From positions 434,001 through 498,000 of the forward strand of contig JBDXHU010000009.1 of assembly GCA_039989475.1 (NCBI GenBank): 64,000 bases of DNA, written 5' to 3'. The DNA is from JBDXHU01 sp039989475. Lineage in GTDB: Bacteria; Pseudomonadota; Gammaproteobacteria; Pseudomonadales; Halieaceae. Shown here one piece after another: positions 29,587-36,862 of this stretch. The position numbers and the translations under genes were made by a program. Position 1 is the stretch's first letter; the number at the start of each line of letters is the position of its first letter. Under the pieces are notes generated by a model. That model had not been told where the DNA came from, ran no database searches, and was given only the letters and a program-made list of their open reading frames with translations.

Positions 29587-30384
29587 TCACGGCATGGGTG
29601 GTACCAGTAGCTGCGGGTCCACCCGCCGATTGCGCCAGCTCATGCGCCAGTCCAGGTGCGGTCCACTGGCACGGCCGGTGGCGCCGACCTTGCCAATAAT
29701 GGTGCCGGGCTCCACCCGCTCACCCACCGTCACTGATACCTCGCTGAGATGCAGCATTGAGGAACTGACCTGGGCGCCATGGTCAATGATGATCGTACCG
29801 CCGGAGTAGAACAGGTCGGGTTCGGCCAATACCACGACACCCGGCGCCGGTGCCGCAACCGGCGTGCCGGTGGGCCGGGCCACATCGACACCATAGTGAG
29901 GGTTGCCAGGTTTGCCGTTATAAACCCGTTGGCTGCCATAGACGCCACTGACCCGGCCCTGCAGTGGCCACTGGAAGCCCTGGTCAAACAGGGTCCAGGG
30001 GCTGTTGCTGGCCTTGGCTGCCCGCACCAGTTCGCGCTCGCGGCGAATCCGTTCCAGGTGTTCCGGGCCCGGCGTCACCGTCTTCTGCGGAACGCCCTCG
30101 ACCTGGCTAATTCGGTATTCCCGGCTGGCTATAGAGAGTTGCAGCGAACAGGGCTGCGCACCCTGTACCCGCAGCAGCCGCGTGCCGGTTTCATTGCGGC
30201 CGAAACCGAACACCACCACGCCCTCGGCTGATACCTGCAGGGCCTCGTCATCCAGGTACACCTCGCTGCCCGGCGCCACCGTGCCCCACAGCAGTGAACC
30301 CTGGCGTGCATCGCCATTCAATTGCAGGCAGGCCAGTCCCGGCGCGGACAATAGTGATAATGTAAGCAGAGTCAGTAAACGCAT
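29587..30384 (-). CDS. Periplasmic M23 (LytM-type) peptidase
   Basis: A 265-residue secreted protein with signal MRLLTLLTLSLLSAPGLAC. An Ig-like N-terminal half is followed by the M23 domain: HYGVDVARPTGTPV gives the first zinc ligands (His, Asp), then GTIIIDHGAQV, MLHLSEV and GPHLDWRM. The usual final HxH is HLD, so the third ligand is Asp or is missing; this form is common in a subgroup of these proteins, so activity is not excluded. It may hydrolyse peptidoglycan or activate amidases. Start at 30384 (MRLL...) is chosen over 30420; greB starts 17 bases away on the opposite strand. Confidence 0.88.
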   Translation of the reverse strand: MRLLTLLTLSLLSAPGLACLQLNGDARQGSLLWGTVAPGSEVYLDDEALQVSAEGVVVFGFGRNETGTRLLRVQGAQPCSLQLSIASREYRISQVEGVPQKTVTPGPEHLERIRRERELVRAAKASNSPWTLFDQGFQWPLQGRVSGVYGSQRVYNGKPGNPHYGVDVARPTGTPVAAPAPGVVVLAEPDLFYSGGTIIIDHGAQVSSSMLHLSEVSVTVGERVEPGTIIGKVGATGRASGPHLDWRMSWRNRRVDPQLLVPPMP

Positions 30385-30401
30385 TGCGGTAACATAACCA
30401 A

Positions 30402-30914
30402 ATGGGACGTTACAGACCACCCCGCAAACGCGGTTCGCGCTATATCACTCCGCAAGGAGAGCAACAACTGCGCGAGGAATTGCACCAGCTGTGGAAGATC
30501 GAGCGCCCCCAGGTCACGGCATCTGTGCACGAGGCCGCCAAGAATGGCGACCGCTCGGAGAACGGGGATTATATCTACGGCAAGAAGCGACTGCGGGAAA
30601 TCGACAGCCGGGTGCGCTTTCTTAACAAGCGGCTTGATGAAATCGAGGTGGTCACGCGGGCGCCCGATGACCAGAGCAAGGTGTTCTTCGGCGCCTGGGT
30701 CACCCTGGAGGACGAGGCCGGGGAAGAACAGCGCTACCGCATCGTCGGCCCCGACGAATTCGACCTGAAACAGCACAAGCTGAGCATGGACTCTCCCATG
30801 GCCCGCTCACTGCTGGGCAAGCGACTGGACGATGAGGTGGTGGTACGCAGCCCCGCCGGCGAACAGCGGCTATATATTACCGGTATCGACTACGAGATCT
30901 CAGCCAACGACTAG
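30402..30914 (+). CDS. greB: Transcription elongation factor GreB
   Basis: A 170-residue Gre factor. N-terminal coiled coil with the catalytic-tip sequence AAKNGDRSENGDYIYGKKR, the acidic pair in GDRSEN as in GreB; C-terminal FKBP-like domain (VFFGAWVTLEDEAGEEQRYRIVGPDE). The length and the basic N-terminus (MGRYRPPRKRGSRYIT) favour GreB over GreA. It stimulates RNA cleavage in backtracked polymerase. Divergent from the M23 gene. Confidence 0.95.
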   Translation: MGRYRPPRKRGSRYITPQGEQQLREELHQLWKIERPQVTASVHEAAKNGDRSENGDYIYGKKRLREIDSRVRFLNKRLDEIEVVTRAPDDQSKVFFGAWVTLEDEAGEEQRYRIVGPDEFDLKQHKLSMDSPMARSLLGKRLDDEVVVRSPAGEQRLYITGIDYEISAND

Positions 30915-31501
30915 CGGCTGAATACCAGGTGCGCCATCACCGGCACCGCGGTGGCGATGTTTTGCAAGCCGGCGACCTCGCGCAGGCGTTCCACCCCGTC
31001 GCCAAGGCCAAAGTCAGACACCTGCAGCAGCAGCGGTTGCAGGGTTTGCACGTGTAGCTCATCACCGAGTCGGGCCACGCTCACCCCGGTCATCAGATCC
31101 CTGGTGTTGCCGTGTAAATCCAGGCTCAGTGACAGGTCCAGCTCCATATACTCACCATTAGCCAGCGCCTTGATGGTTTTCATGTCGACCTGCGCCCGCA
31201 GCTGGGCGCTGGGAAAACGCACGGTTTCAAACAGCATTTCGCGCATGCGCTCATTGCGGATGGGAATCAGGGTCTCCACATCGACCAGCGGGATGTTCAC
31301 CTGCACCGCACCGCTGTTACTGATTACACCGCTGAGACTGCCGAAGTAATGCACTTCCGCCACCGCCGCATTTTTAACGGAAATAAAGCGGATACTGGAC
31401 TGGTCGTGCAGCAACAGCGACTCGGCCTGCACCAGCACACTGGCGAATATCGCAAATAGCGGCAGGCCTGATTTAAGTAAAAATCCGGTGAACGTTTTCA
31501 T
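30911..31501 (-). CDS. YceI-family periplasmic protein
   Basis: A 196-residue secreted beta-barrel-like (lipocalin-type) protein that may bind an isoprenoid-like lipid. Signal peptide (LPLFAIFASVLVQA), then strands such as SSIRFISVKNAAVAEVHYFGSLSG and the VDVETLIPIRNERMREMLFETVRFPSAQLRA block typical of YceI. The ATG at 31501 has GAGG 9 bases upstream; a TTG at 31510 adds MFT. It converges with greB, overlapping by 4 bases. Confidence 0.88.
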   Translation of the reverse strand: MKTFTGFLLKSGLPLFAIFASVLVQAESLLLHDQSSIRFISVKNAAVAEVHYFGSLSGVISNSGAVQVNIPLVDVETLIPIRNERMREMLFETVRFPSAQLRAQVDMKTIKALANGEYMELDLSLSLDLHGNTRDLMTGVSVARLGDELHVQTLQPLLLQVSDFGLGDGVERLREVAGLQNIATAVPVMAHLVFSR

Positions 31502-31516
31502 GGTGAACAACCTCGG

Positions 31517-31966
31517 CTATGCCGCCTTTTTTAATTCAAGAGGTGACAATACCACGAAGGCCCAGCCTTCATCGGTCAGCGCAGTCAGGCTGTCGGTGAC
31601 ACGCCCCATTAATCCGGAGAGCCGCTCCGGGCGCCGGTAGTGTTTACCCGGCGCCATCACAAAGGCACGCGCCTGGCGCTCCTTGCCGCCGCGCCAGAAC
31701 CGCACCCGGGAGCGTTTGCGCAGGTTCTTGACCCAGAAGGAACGCTCACCGCGCACGGTACCCGCTATGACATGGTCGCCAAAGCGTACCGCCACCAGTG
31801 GTGTGCGCCGTTCGAGGCCACTCTTGAAACCGATGGTTTCCAGCACGATCAGACCGGCCGGTGCAAAGCGCGGAGAAGCCACGCCAAAACGCACCGCCGG
31901 CTCCACCACGCTGTTGAGACGACGGAAAAACTCGCGCTCGACCGAGGCTGGTATTTTCACGCTCAC
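31517..31966 (-). CDS. Nitroreductase-family deazaflavin-dependent oxidoreductase (Ddn-like)
   Basis: A 149-residue protein similar to the F420H2-dependent Ddn/nitroreductase-like family. Typical is LETIGFKSGLERRTPLVAVRFGDHVIAGTVRGERSFWVKNLRKRSRVRFWRGG, which I recognise by pattern. In proteobacteria such proteins may bind FMN or another cofactor instead of F420, so the reaction is not certain. The start overlaps the SDR gene stop (4 bases), so the two may form a redox operon. Confidence 0.8.
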   Translation of the reverse strand: MSVKIPASVEREFFRRLNSVVEPAVRFGVASPRFAPAGLIVLETIGFKSGLERRTPLVAVRFGDHVIAGTVRGERSFWVKNLRKRSRVRFWRGGKERQARAFVMAPGKHYRRPERLSGLMGRVTDSLTALTDEGWAFVVLSPLELKKAA

Positions 31967-32853
31967 GGAATGTACCCCGCCGCCAAACGCTCAGACTCCA
32001 GCCACAATTCCCGCGCCAGCTCATCATCCCGGCCCCAGGCGCTGCTGCGCTTCACCTTGCAGTCAGAAAAATACTCGCCGCTGACACCTTCCACATCCGG
32101 ATGCGTTGCCACGTAGCACTGGGTGGCCGCACCCTGCGGCACTGTTTTTTCTATCAGTGGTGCCAGCAAGCTCATTACCTTCACCAAAAAGCCACCGGCA
32201 TCGCGGCCCAGGTTGGTGCGAATCACCCCCGGGTGCAGTGCGTTGACCGTCACCCCGGTACCTTCCAGGCGACGCGCCAGTTCCCGGGCGTGTAACAGGT
32301 TGGCCAACTTGGATTGGCCGTAAAAACGCCAGGGGTCATAGCTGACACTGCCATCCAGGTTTTCAAAATCAATGCCGCCACTCACCGTCATGGTATGTGC
32401 GGTGCTGGACAGGATCACGATTCGACCACGAGCCTGCTCCACCAGCGGGCGCAGCCCCTCAATCAACACGAAGTGGCCCAGGTGATTGGTGGCGAACTGC
32501 ATTTCCACGTCGTTGGCCACTGATAATTCCATCGGCGCCATGATGCCGGCATTGGTCATCAGGATGTCGATCGGGGTATCCAGGTCATTGATCGCATCGA
32601 CACAATTGCGCACGGATTCCAGGTCACTGAGCTCGCAGGCCAGCCCCACCGTGTTGCCAGTCACGCTGTCACAGGCAGCATCGGCTTTGGCTTTGGTGCG
32701 TGCGAGCCCGATAACCCTCGCCCCGCGGCTGGCCAGCACCCGCATGGACTCCAGCCCAAGACCCGAATTAACACCGGTGATAACCGCGGTCTTGCCACTG
32801 AGGTCGAGACCCTCGGTAACTTCTTCTGCTGTTGATCGACGAGTAAATCCCAT
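31963..32853 (-). CDS. SDR-family oxidoreductase (retinol-dehydrogenase-like)
   Basis: A 296-residue classical/retinol-dehydrogenase-like SDR. Cofactor site TGVNSGLG, NAG in MTNAGIMAP, catalytic Ser in ILSSTAHT, and catalytic Tyr/Lys in FYGQSKLAN; all are present. Cofactor preference is probably NADP(H) given basic residues near LARTKAKA. The substrate is unknown. Cotranscribed with the Ddn-like gene. Confidence 0.92.
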   Translation of the reverse strand: MGFTRRSTAEEVTEGLDLSGKTAVITGVNSGLGLESMRVLASRGARVIGLARTKAKADAACDSVTGNTVGLACELSDLESVRNCVDAINDLDTPIDILMTNAGIMAPMELSVANDVEMQFATNHLGHFVLIEGLRPLVEQARGRIVILSSTAHTMTVSGGIDFENLDGSVSYDPWRFYGQSKLANLLHARELARRLEGTGVTVNALHPGVIRTNLGRDAGGFLVKVMSLLAPLIEKTVPQGAATQCYVATHPDVEGVSGEYFSDCKVKRSSAWGRDDELARELWLESERLAAGYIP

Positions 32854-32895
32854 AACATTCCATCCCTTTGTAATTTGTCTGATAAATAACAGTAT

Positions 32896-34182
32896 ATGTA
32901 CGAATCAAACGCCGAGCGAGATTACCAGCAGCAGGTAAAAAATGACCTGCCCCGTAATTTCGCGGTACACCTCGTACATGGGCTGCTGGGGCAGACCGGT
33001 TTTCGGCTGATCAACACGCCCACCTTTGTGCCCGCCTATATCCTCTTATTGTCCGGCGGCTCTGACTTCGCGGTGGGCCTGGCCCTGTCGCTGGCAGCAC
33101 TGGGCTCCGCCCTGACCCCCTTGCTCAGCGCCAGTCTGATCGGCCACCGCGATCGGGTATTACCGGTCGGTTTCTGGACCGGCGGTTCAATGCGGGTCGC
33201 GGTACTGGGCCTGGCCCTGGCGGGTTTATTGCTGGAAGGACGCGCCGCGCTGGTCGCCGCAATAGCCAGCCTGGGCTTGTTTGGCCTGTTTGCCGGCATG
33301 CAGACCGTGGTCTTCCAGACCCTGCTCTCCAAGGTCATCCCGGTTACCAATCGCGGCAAGCTGATGGGGCTGCGCAACTTCCTGGCAGGCATAACCACGG
33401 CGATTGTGGCCTGGCTGGGCGGGGTCTACCTGGTTGGCACGCCGCCAACAATAGCCGGTTATGCCTGGGTATTTATCCTGGCCTTTGTCCTGACCAGCGC
33501 CGGTCTGTTGATGCTGGCGCTGGTGCGCGAACCGCGCCCACCCACAGTGGCCGATCGCCGCAGCCTGACCCAGCACCTGGTTGGTATGCCCGCCTTTCTC
33601 AGGGCCGAGCCCGAATTTGCCCGCTATGTACTGGCGCGGGCACTGGCCACCCTGGGGCGCATGGCCCTGCCCTTCTACATACTCTACGCGGGCCAGGGCC
33701 TGGGCCTGTCCGGCGAAATTCTGGCCACATTGACCGTCGCCTTCACCATTGCTGCCACCGTGTCCAACCTGGTCTGGGGCACGCTGGCCGACCGGCGTGG
33801 CTTTCGCCTGTGCCTGCTGTTGTCTATCGGCTTATGGATTGCGGCCACCCTGGCGCTGTTATTGAGCAACAACTTCTGGGTGGTAGTGGGCATCTTTGTC
33901 GCCATCGGTGCCTCCCAGGAGGGCTTCCGGCTGGCCAGCATGAGCCTGGCCATGGAGTTTGGTGATCGCGATCAATTGTCCCTGCGGGTCGCTATCGCCA
34001 ATACCGTCAGTGAAAGCGCCGGCAGTATCGCGCCATTGATCGGCGGTATCGTGGCCACCGCCCTGGGTTATGGGGCCGTATTTATTGGCGCCACGCTGTG
34101 CCTGCTGGTCGGGCTGGTGGTATTGCTGTTAAGCGTTCGCGACCCGCGTTTTACGCCTGATCCTCTATCGCCGAATAAATAA
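32896..34182 (+). CDS. Major facilitator superfamily transporter
   Basis: A 428-residue integral membrane protein with about 12 hydrophobic helices. The first half has SLIGHRDRVLP and the second TLADRRGFRLCL, the loop-2/3 type sequences expected between TM2-TM3 and TM8-TM9. The long cytosolic N-terminus (about 30 residues) before TM1 is unusual. Substrate unknown. It is convergent with the serine hydrolase gene, overlapping by 32 bp. Confidence 0.88.
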   Translation: MYESNAERDYQQQVKNDLPRNFAVHLVHGLLGQTGFRLINTPTFVPAYILLLSGGSDFAVGLALSLAALGSALTPLLSASLIGHRDRVLPVGFWTGGSMRVAVLGLALAGLLLEGRAALVAAIASLGLFGLFAGMQTVVFQTLLSKVIPVTNRGKLMGLRNFLAGITTAIVAWLGGVYLVGTPPTIAGYAWVFILAFVLTSAGLLMLALVREPRPPTVADRRSLTQHLVGMPAFLRAEPEFARYVLARALATLGRMALPFYILYAGQGLGLSGEILATLTVAFTIAATVSNLVWGTLADRRGFRLCLLLSIGLWIAATLALLLSNNFWVVVGIFVAIGASQEGFRLASMSLAMEFGDRDQLSLRVAIANTVSESAGSIAPLIGGIVATALGYGAVFIGATLCLLVGLVVLLLSVRDPRFTPDPLSPNK

Positions 34183-35377
34183 TCGACTGCAGCTGACCCC
34201 GGAAGTTGAAGGTGCCCGAGGGCATTAACTGGGTCATGAAAATCACCACCAGGTCTTCCGCCGGGTCCACCCAGAACAGGGTGCTGGCCATGCCGCCCCA
34301 GTTATAGGCACCCACCGAGCCCAGGTTGGCATTGCGCACGGGATCGATGCGGCTGGCAAAGCCCAACCCAAAGCCCACCCCCTCGTTGCTGGTTTCGCTG
34401 AAACTGCCGCGAGCGATGCTCGTCAGGTCGCGATTGCCGGGCAAGTGATTACGGGTCATAAACTCAATAGTCCGGGGCCCCAATATGCGCTCTCCGTTGA
34501 GCTCACCGCCATTGCGCAACATCTGGCAGAAGCGATAGTAGTCGCCAATGGTCGAGATCAGGCCACCGCCACCGCTGAAGAAGCTGCGCTCGCGGTAATC
34601 GCTGTCCTGCGGGTCGTCCTGCAGGGTCACCGACTTGTCCATGTTGCGCTGGTAACAGGCCGCGAAGCGCGCCTCCTTGTCCGGGGTGATAGAAAAGGCG
34701 GTGTCGCTCATACCCAGCGGCTCAAACAGCTTTTGCTGCAAAAACTGATCGTAGGGCTGGCCCGAGATCACTTCCACCAGGTAGCCCAGCACGTCGGTGG
34801 CCACCGAGTAGTTCCAGGCCTCACCAGGACTGAATTCCAGCGGTATCTCGGCCAGGTCGTCGACCATGTGCTGGAGGGTGTAACCGGGGCGCGGGACCTG
34901 GATTTTCTTCTTGCGGTAGGCACGATCAACATTGGTGCTACGCATGAAGCCATAGGTCAGGCCCGAGGTATGCATCAACAGGTCGCGCACGGTCATTGGC
35001 CTGTGGCAGGGCTCGGTTTCGAAAGCGGGCCAGGTGCCACCCTTGTACACCTGCAGGTCGCGCCACTGCGGGATGAAGCGGTGCACCGGGTCGGTCAGCG
35101 CCACCAGGCCTTGTTCAAACAGCATCATCAGGGCTACCGAGGTAACCGGTTTGCTCATGGAATAGATGCGAAAGATGCTGTCCTCCGCCATCGGTTGCTC
35201 GCGCTCACGATCACTGAGGCCCTCAGCCTGCAGGTAACAAACCTCGCCACGCCGGGCCACCAGGGTCAGGCTGCCGGGGATTTTTCCAGGTTCCACATAC
35301 TGCGCCCGCAAATGCTCGCCAATGCGGTCCAGCCGCGCGCCAGCCATACCCACAGATTCCGGTTTAACCACTTTCAT
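34151..35377 (-). CDS. Serine hydrolase, class C beta-lactamase-like (EstB-type)
   Basis: A 408-residue penicillin-binding-protein-fold hydrolase. Ser-x-x-Lys is MSKPVTS (nucleophile Ser), Tyr-x-Asn-like is YSVAT (Asn replaced), and the third box is within GAYNWGGMAST. No signal peptide, so it is probably a cytosolic esterase rather than a beta-lactamase. RBS AAGGA lies upstream of the ATG at 35377. It neighbours a UDG-like gene 15 bp upstream, same strand. Confidence 0.85.
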   Translation of the reverse strand: MKVVKPESVGMAGARLDRIGEHLRAQYVEPGKIPGSLTLVARRGEVCYLQAEGLSDREREQPMAEDSIFRIYSMSKPVTSVALMMLFEQGLVALTDPVHRFIPQWRDLQVYKGGTWPAFETEPCHRPMTVRDLLMHTSGLTYGFMRSTNVDRAYRKKKIQVPRPGYTLQHMVDDLAEIPLEFSPGEAWNYSVATDVLGYLVEVISGQPYDQFLQQKLFEPLGMSDTAFSITPDKEARFAACYQRNMDKSVTLQDDPQDSDYRERSFFSGGGGLISTIGDYYRFCQMLRNGGELNGERILGPRTIEFMTRNHLPGNRDLTSIARGSFSETSNEGVGFGLGFASRIDPVRNANLGSVGAYNWGGMASTLFWVDPAEDLVVIFMTQLMPSGTFNFRGQLQSIIYSAIEDQA

Positions 35378-35392
35378 ACTTGTTTCCTTAGC

Positions 35393-35965
35393 CTAGCTAG
35401 CGGTGCTGATATGGTTTTGCAAAGCCGGCACCACCTCGGCTTCAAACCAGGGATTACGTTTCAACCACATCTGGTTGCGCGGCGAGGGGTGCGGCATGAT
35501 CCAGTGAGTCGGCGCCCAGTCCCGCCAGGCCCGAACACGCTCGGTAAGGTTAATACGCCGGCTCTTGGGTAAATAGTAATCCTGGGCATATTTCCCCAGC
35601 AACAAGGTCGTGCGCACCCGCGGCAAATGCGCCAGCAAGGACTCATGCCAGGTGGTCGCACACAGCGGTGGCGGCGGCAGGTCACCGGACTTGCCCTTGC
35701 CGGGATAACAGAAGGCCATTGGCACAATAGCCACCTGGCGCTCGTCGTAAAAGCTTTCCTTGTCCATATTCAGCCACTGTCGCAGGCGATCACCGCTGGG
35801 GTCATCCCAGGGTATACCGCTTGCGTGCACCCGGGTCCCAGGTGCCTGGCCGACAATGAGGATGCGCGCATCACCGTGCACCCGCAGTACCGGGTTCGGT
35901 CCCAGCGGTAATTCACAGCGTTCGCAGGCGCGCACCTGCGCCAACAGATCGTTTAGCGGTATCAT
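35393..35965 (-). CDS. Uracil-DNA glycosylase-superfamily protein
   Basis: A 190-residue protein of the family that includes UDG family 4/5 and MUG-like proteins. N-terminal CERC looks like the start of a metal site; the motif GQAPGTRVHASGIPWDD corresponds to motif 1 and HPSPRNQMW to motif 2. Family 4 proteins need four Fe-S cysteines; only two cysteines are close, so the cluster may be missing. It could remove damaged or deaminated bases. A second, unrelated UDG-superfamily protein is at 44461-45249. Confidence 0.8.
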   Translation of the reverse strand: MIPLNDLLAQVRACERCELPLGPNPVLRVHGDARILIVGQAPGTRVHASGIPWDDPSGDRLRQWLNMDKESFYDERQVAIVPMAFCYPGKGKSGDLPPPPLCATTWHESLLAHLPRVRTTLLLGKYAQDYYLPKSRRINLTERVRAWRDWAPTHWIMPHPSPRNQMWLKRNPWFEAEVVPALQNHISTAS

Positions 35966-35974
35966 TGGCCGCTC

Positions 35975-36748
35975 ATGCTACTGCATCACGTTCATCGCGG
36001 CGAGGGTCCCCCCGTCATTCTGTTGCACGGATTGTTCGGCTCTGCCGCCAATCTGGGCATGGTGGCCCGTGGCCTGGCGACTGACTTCAGCGTGTATTCC
36101 CTGGACCTTCCCAACCACGGTCAGTCACCGCGCAGCGAGCGCATGGGCTACCCCGATATGGCCGAGGCTGTTGCCGGGTTTATTCACGCGCAGGGGCTGG
36201 CGCCCTGCCATGTCCTGGGCCACTCCATGGGCGGCAAGGTCGCCATGCAACTGGCCCTGCAGGCACCGGCCTGCATCGACAAACTGGTGGTGGCCGATAT
36301 CGCCCCGGTGCAATACCCGCCGCATCATGATCATGTCCTGGCCGGACTGGAGGCGGTGGCCGCCGCGGCGCCCGCCGGACGCCAGCTAGCCGATGCCGTT
36401 CTCGCTGAGCATGTTAGCGAAGCCGGCGTGCGCGCCTTCCTGCTCAAGAGCTGGCAGGCCGATGACAATGGCGACTACCGCTGGCAGATCAACTACCAGG
36501 CGGTGCGCGGTAACTATGCCCGCCTCGGTGAAGCCAATGTACTGACAAAGGGCGCCCAGCCTTTTGCCGGGCCGGCCCTGTTCATTATTGGCGGAGAATC
36601 AGATTACGTGCAGGCACAGCACCGTGAACAAACCCTGGCATTATTCCCCGGCGCGCAGGTGAAAGTACTGGAAGGTGCAGGCCACTGGTTACATGCCGAG
36701 AAGCCCGCCCTGTTCAATAAGCAGGTGCTGCGCTTCCTGCTGAATTGA
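35975..36748 (+). CDS. Alpha/beta hydrolase (YbfF-like)
   Basis: A 257-residue hydrolase with an HGLFGSAANL oxyanion region, GHSMGGKV nucleophile elbow (Ser), acid in GGESDYVQ, and catalytic His in GHWLHAEKP. It resembles E. coli YbfF, a thioesterase/esterase with unknown physiological substrate. Starts 9 bp from the divergent UDG-like gene. Confidence 0.9.
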   Translation: MLLHHVHRGEGPPVILLHGLFGSAANLGMVARGLATDFSVYSLDLPNHGQSPRSERMGYPDMAEAVAGFIHAQGLAPCHVLGHSMGGKVAMQLALQAPACIDKLVVADIAPVQYPPHHDHVLAGLEAVAAAAPAGRQLADAVLAEHVSEAGVRAFLLKSWQADDNGDYRWQINYQAVRGNYARLGEANVLTKGAQPFAGPALFIIGGESDYVQAQHREQTLALFPGAQVKVLEGAGHWLHAEKPALFNKQVLRFLLN

Positions 36749-36783
36749 AGAGCCGGCAAGCGGAACAAATCCGCTGCAGCACG

Positions 36784-36812
36784 CTGGAATTGCCCCCCCA
36801 TTCCGGTACAAT
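36784..36812 (+). promoter_or_regulatory. Candidate sigma-70 promoter of gcvP
   Basis: CTGGAA and TACAAT are separated by 17 bp; 51 bp lie between the -10 box and the gcvP ATG. The -35 box is poor, so the call is tentative. No glycine riboswitch is visible in this short leader. Confidence 0.35.
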
Positions 36813-36862
36813 CGCCGCCTTAGCCAAACCGCCTCCCAAGGCCCAGAGGACCGGTACCTGAC

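Noticed and set aside
36749..36862. Glycine riboswitch before gcvP
   Set aside because: The leader is only about 110 bp and shows no paired GGAG-type aptamer elements; gcvP stands alone here.
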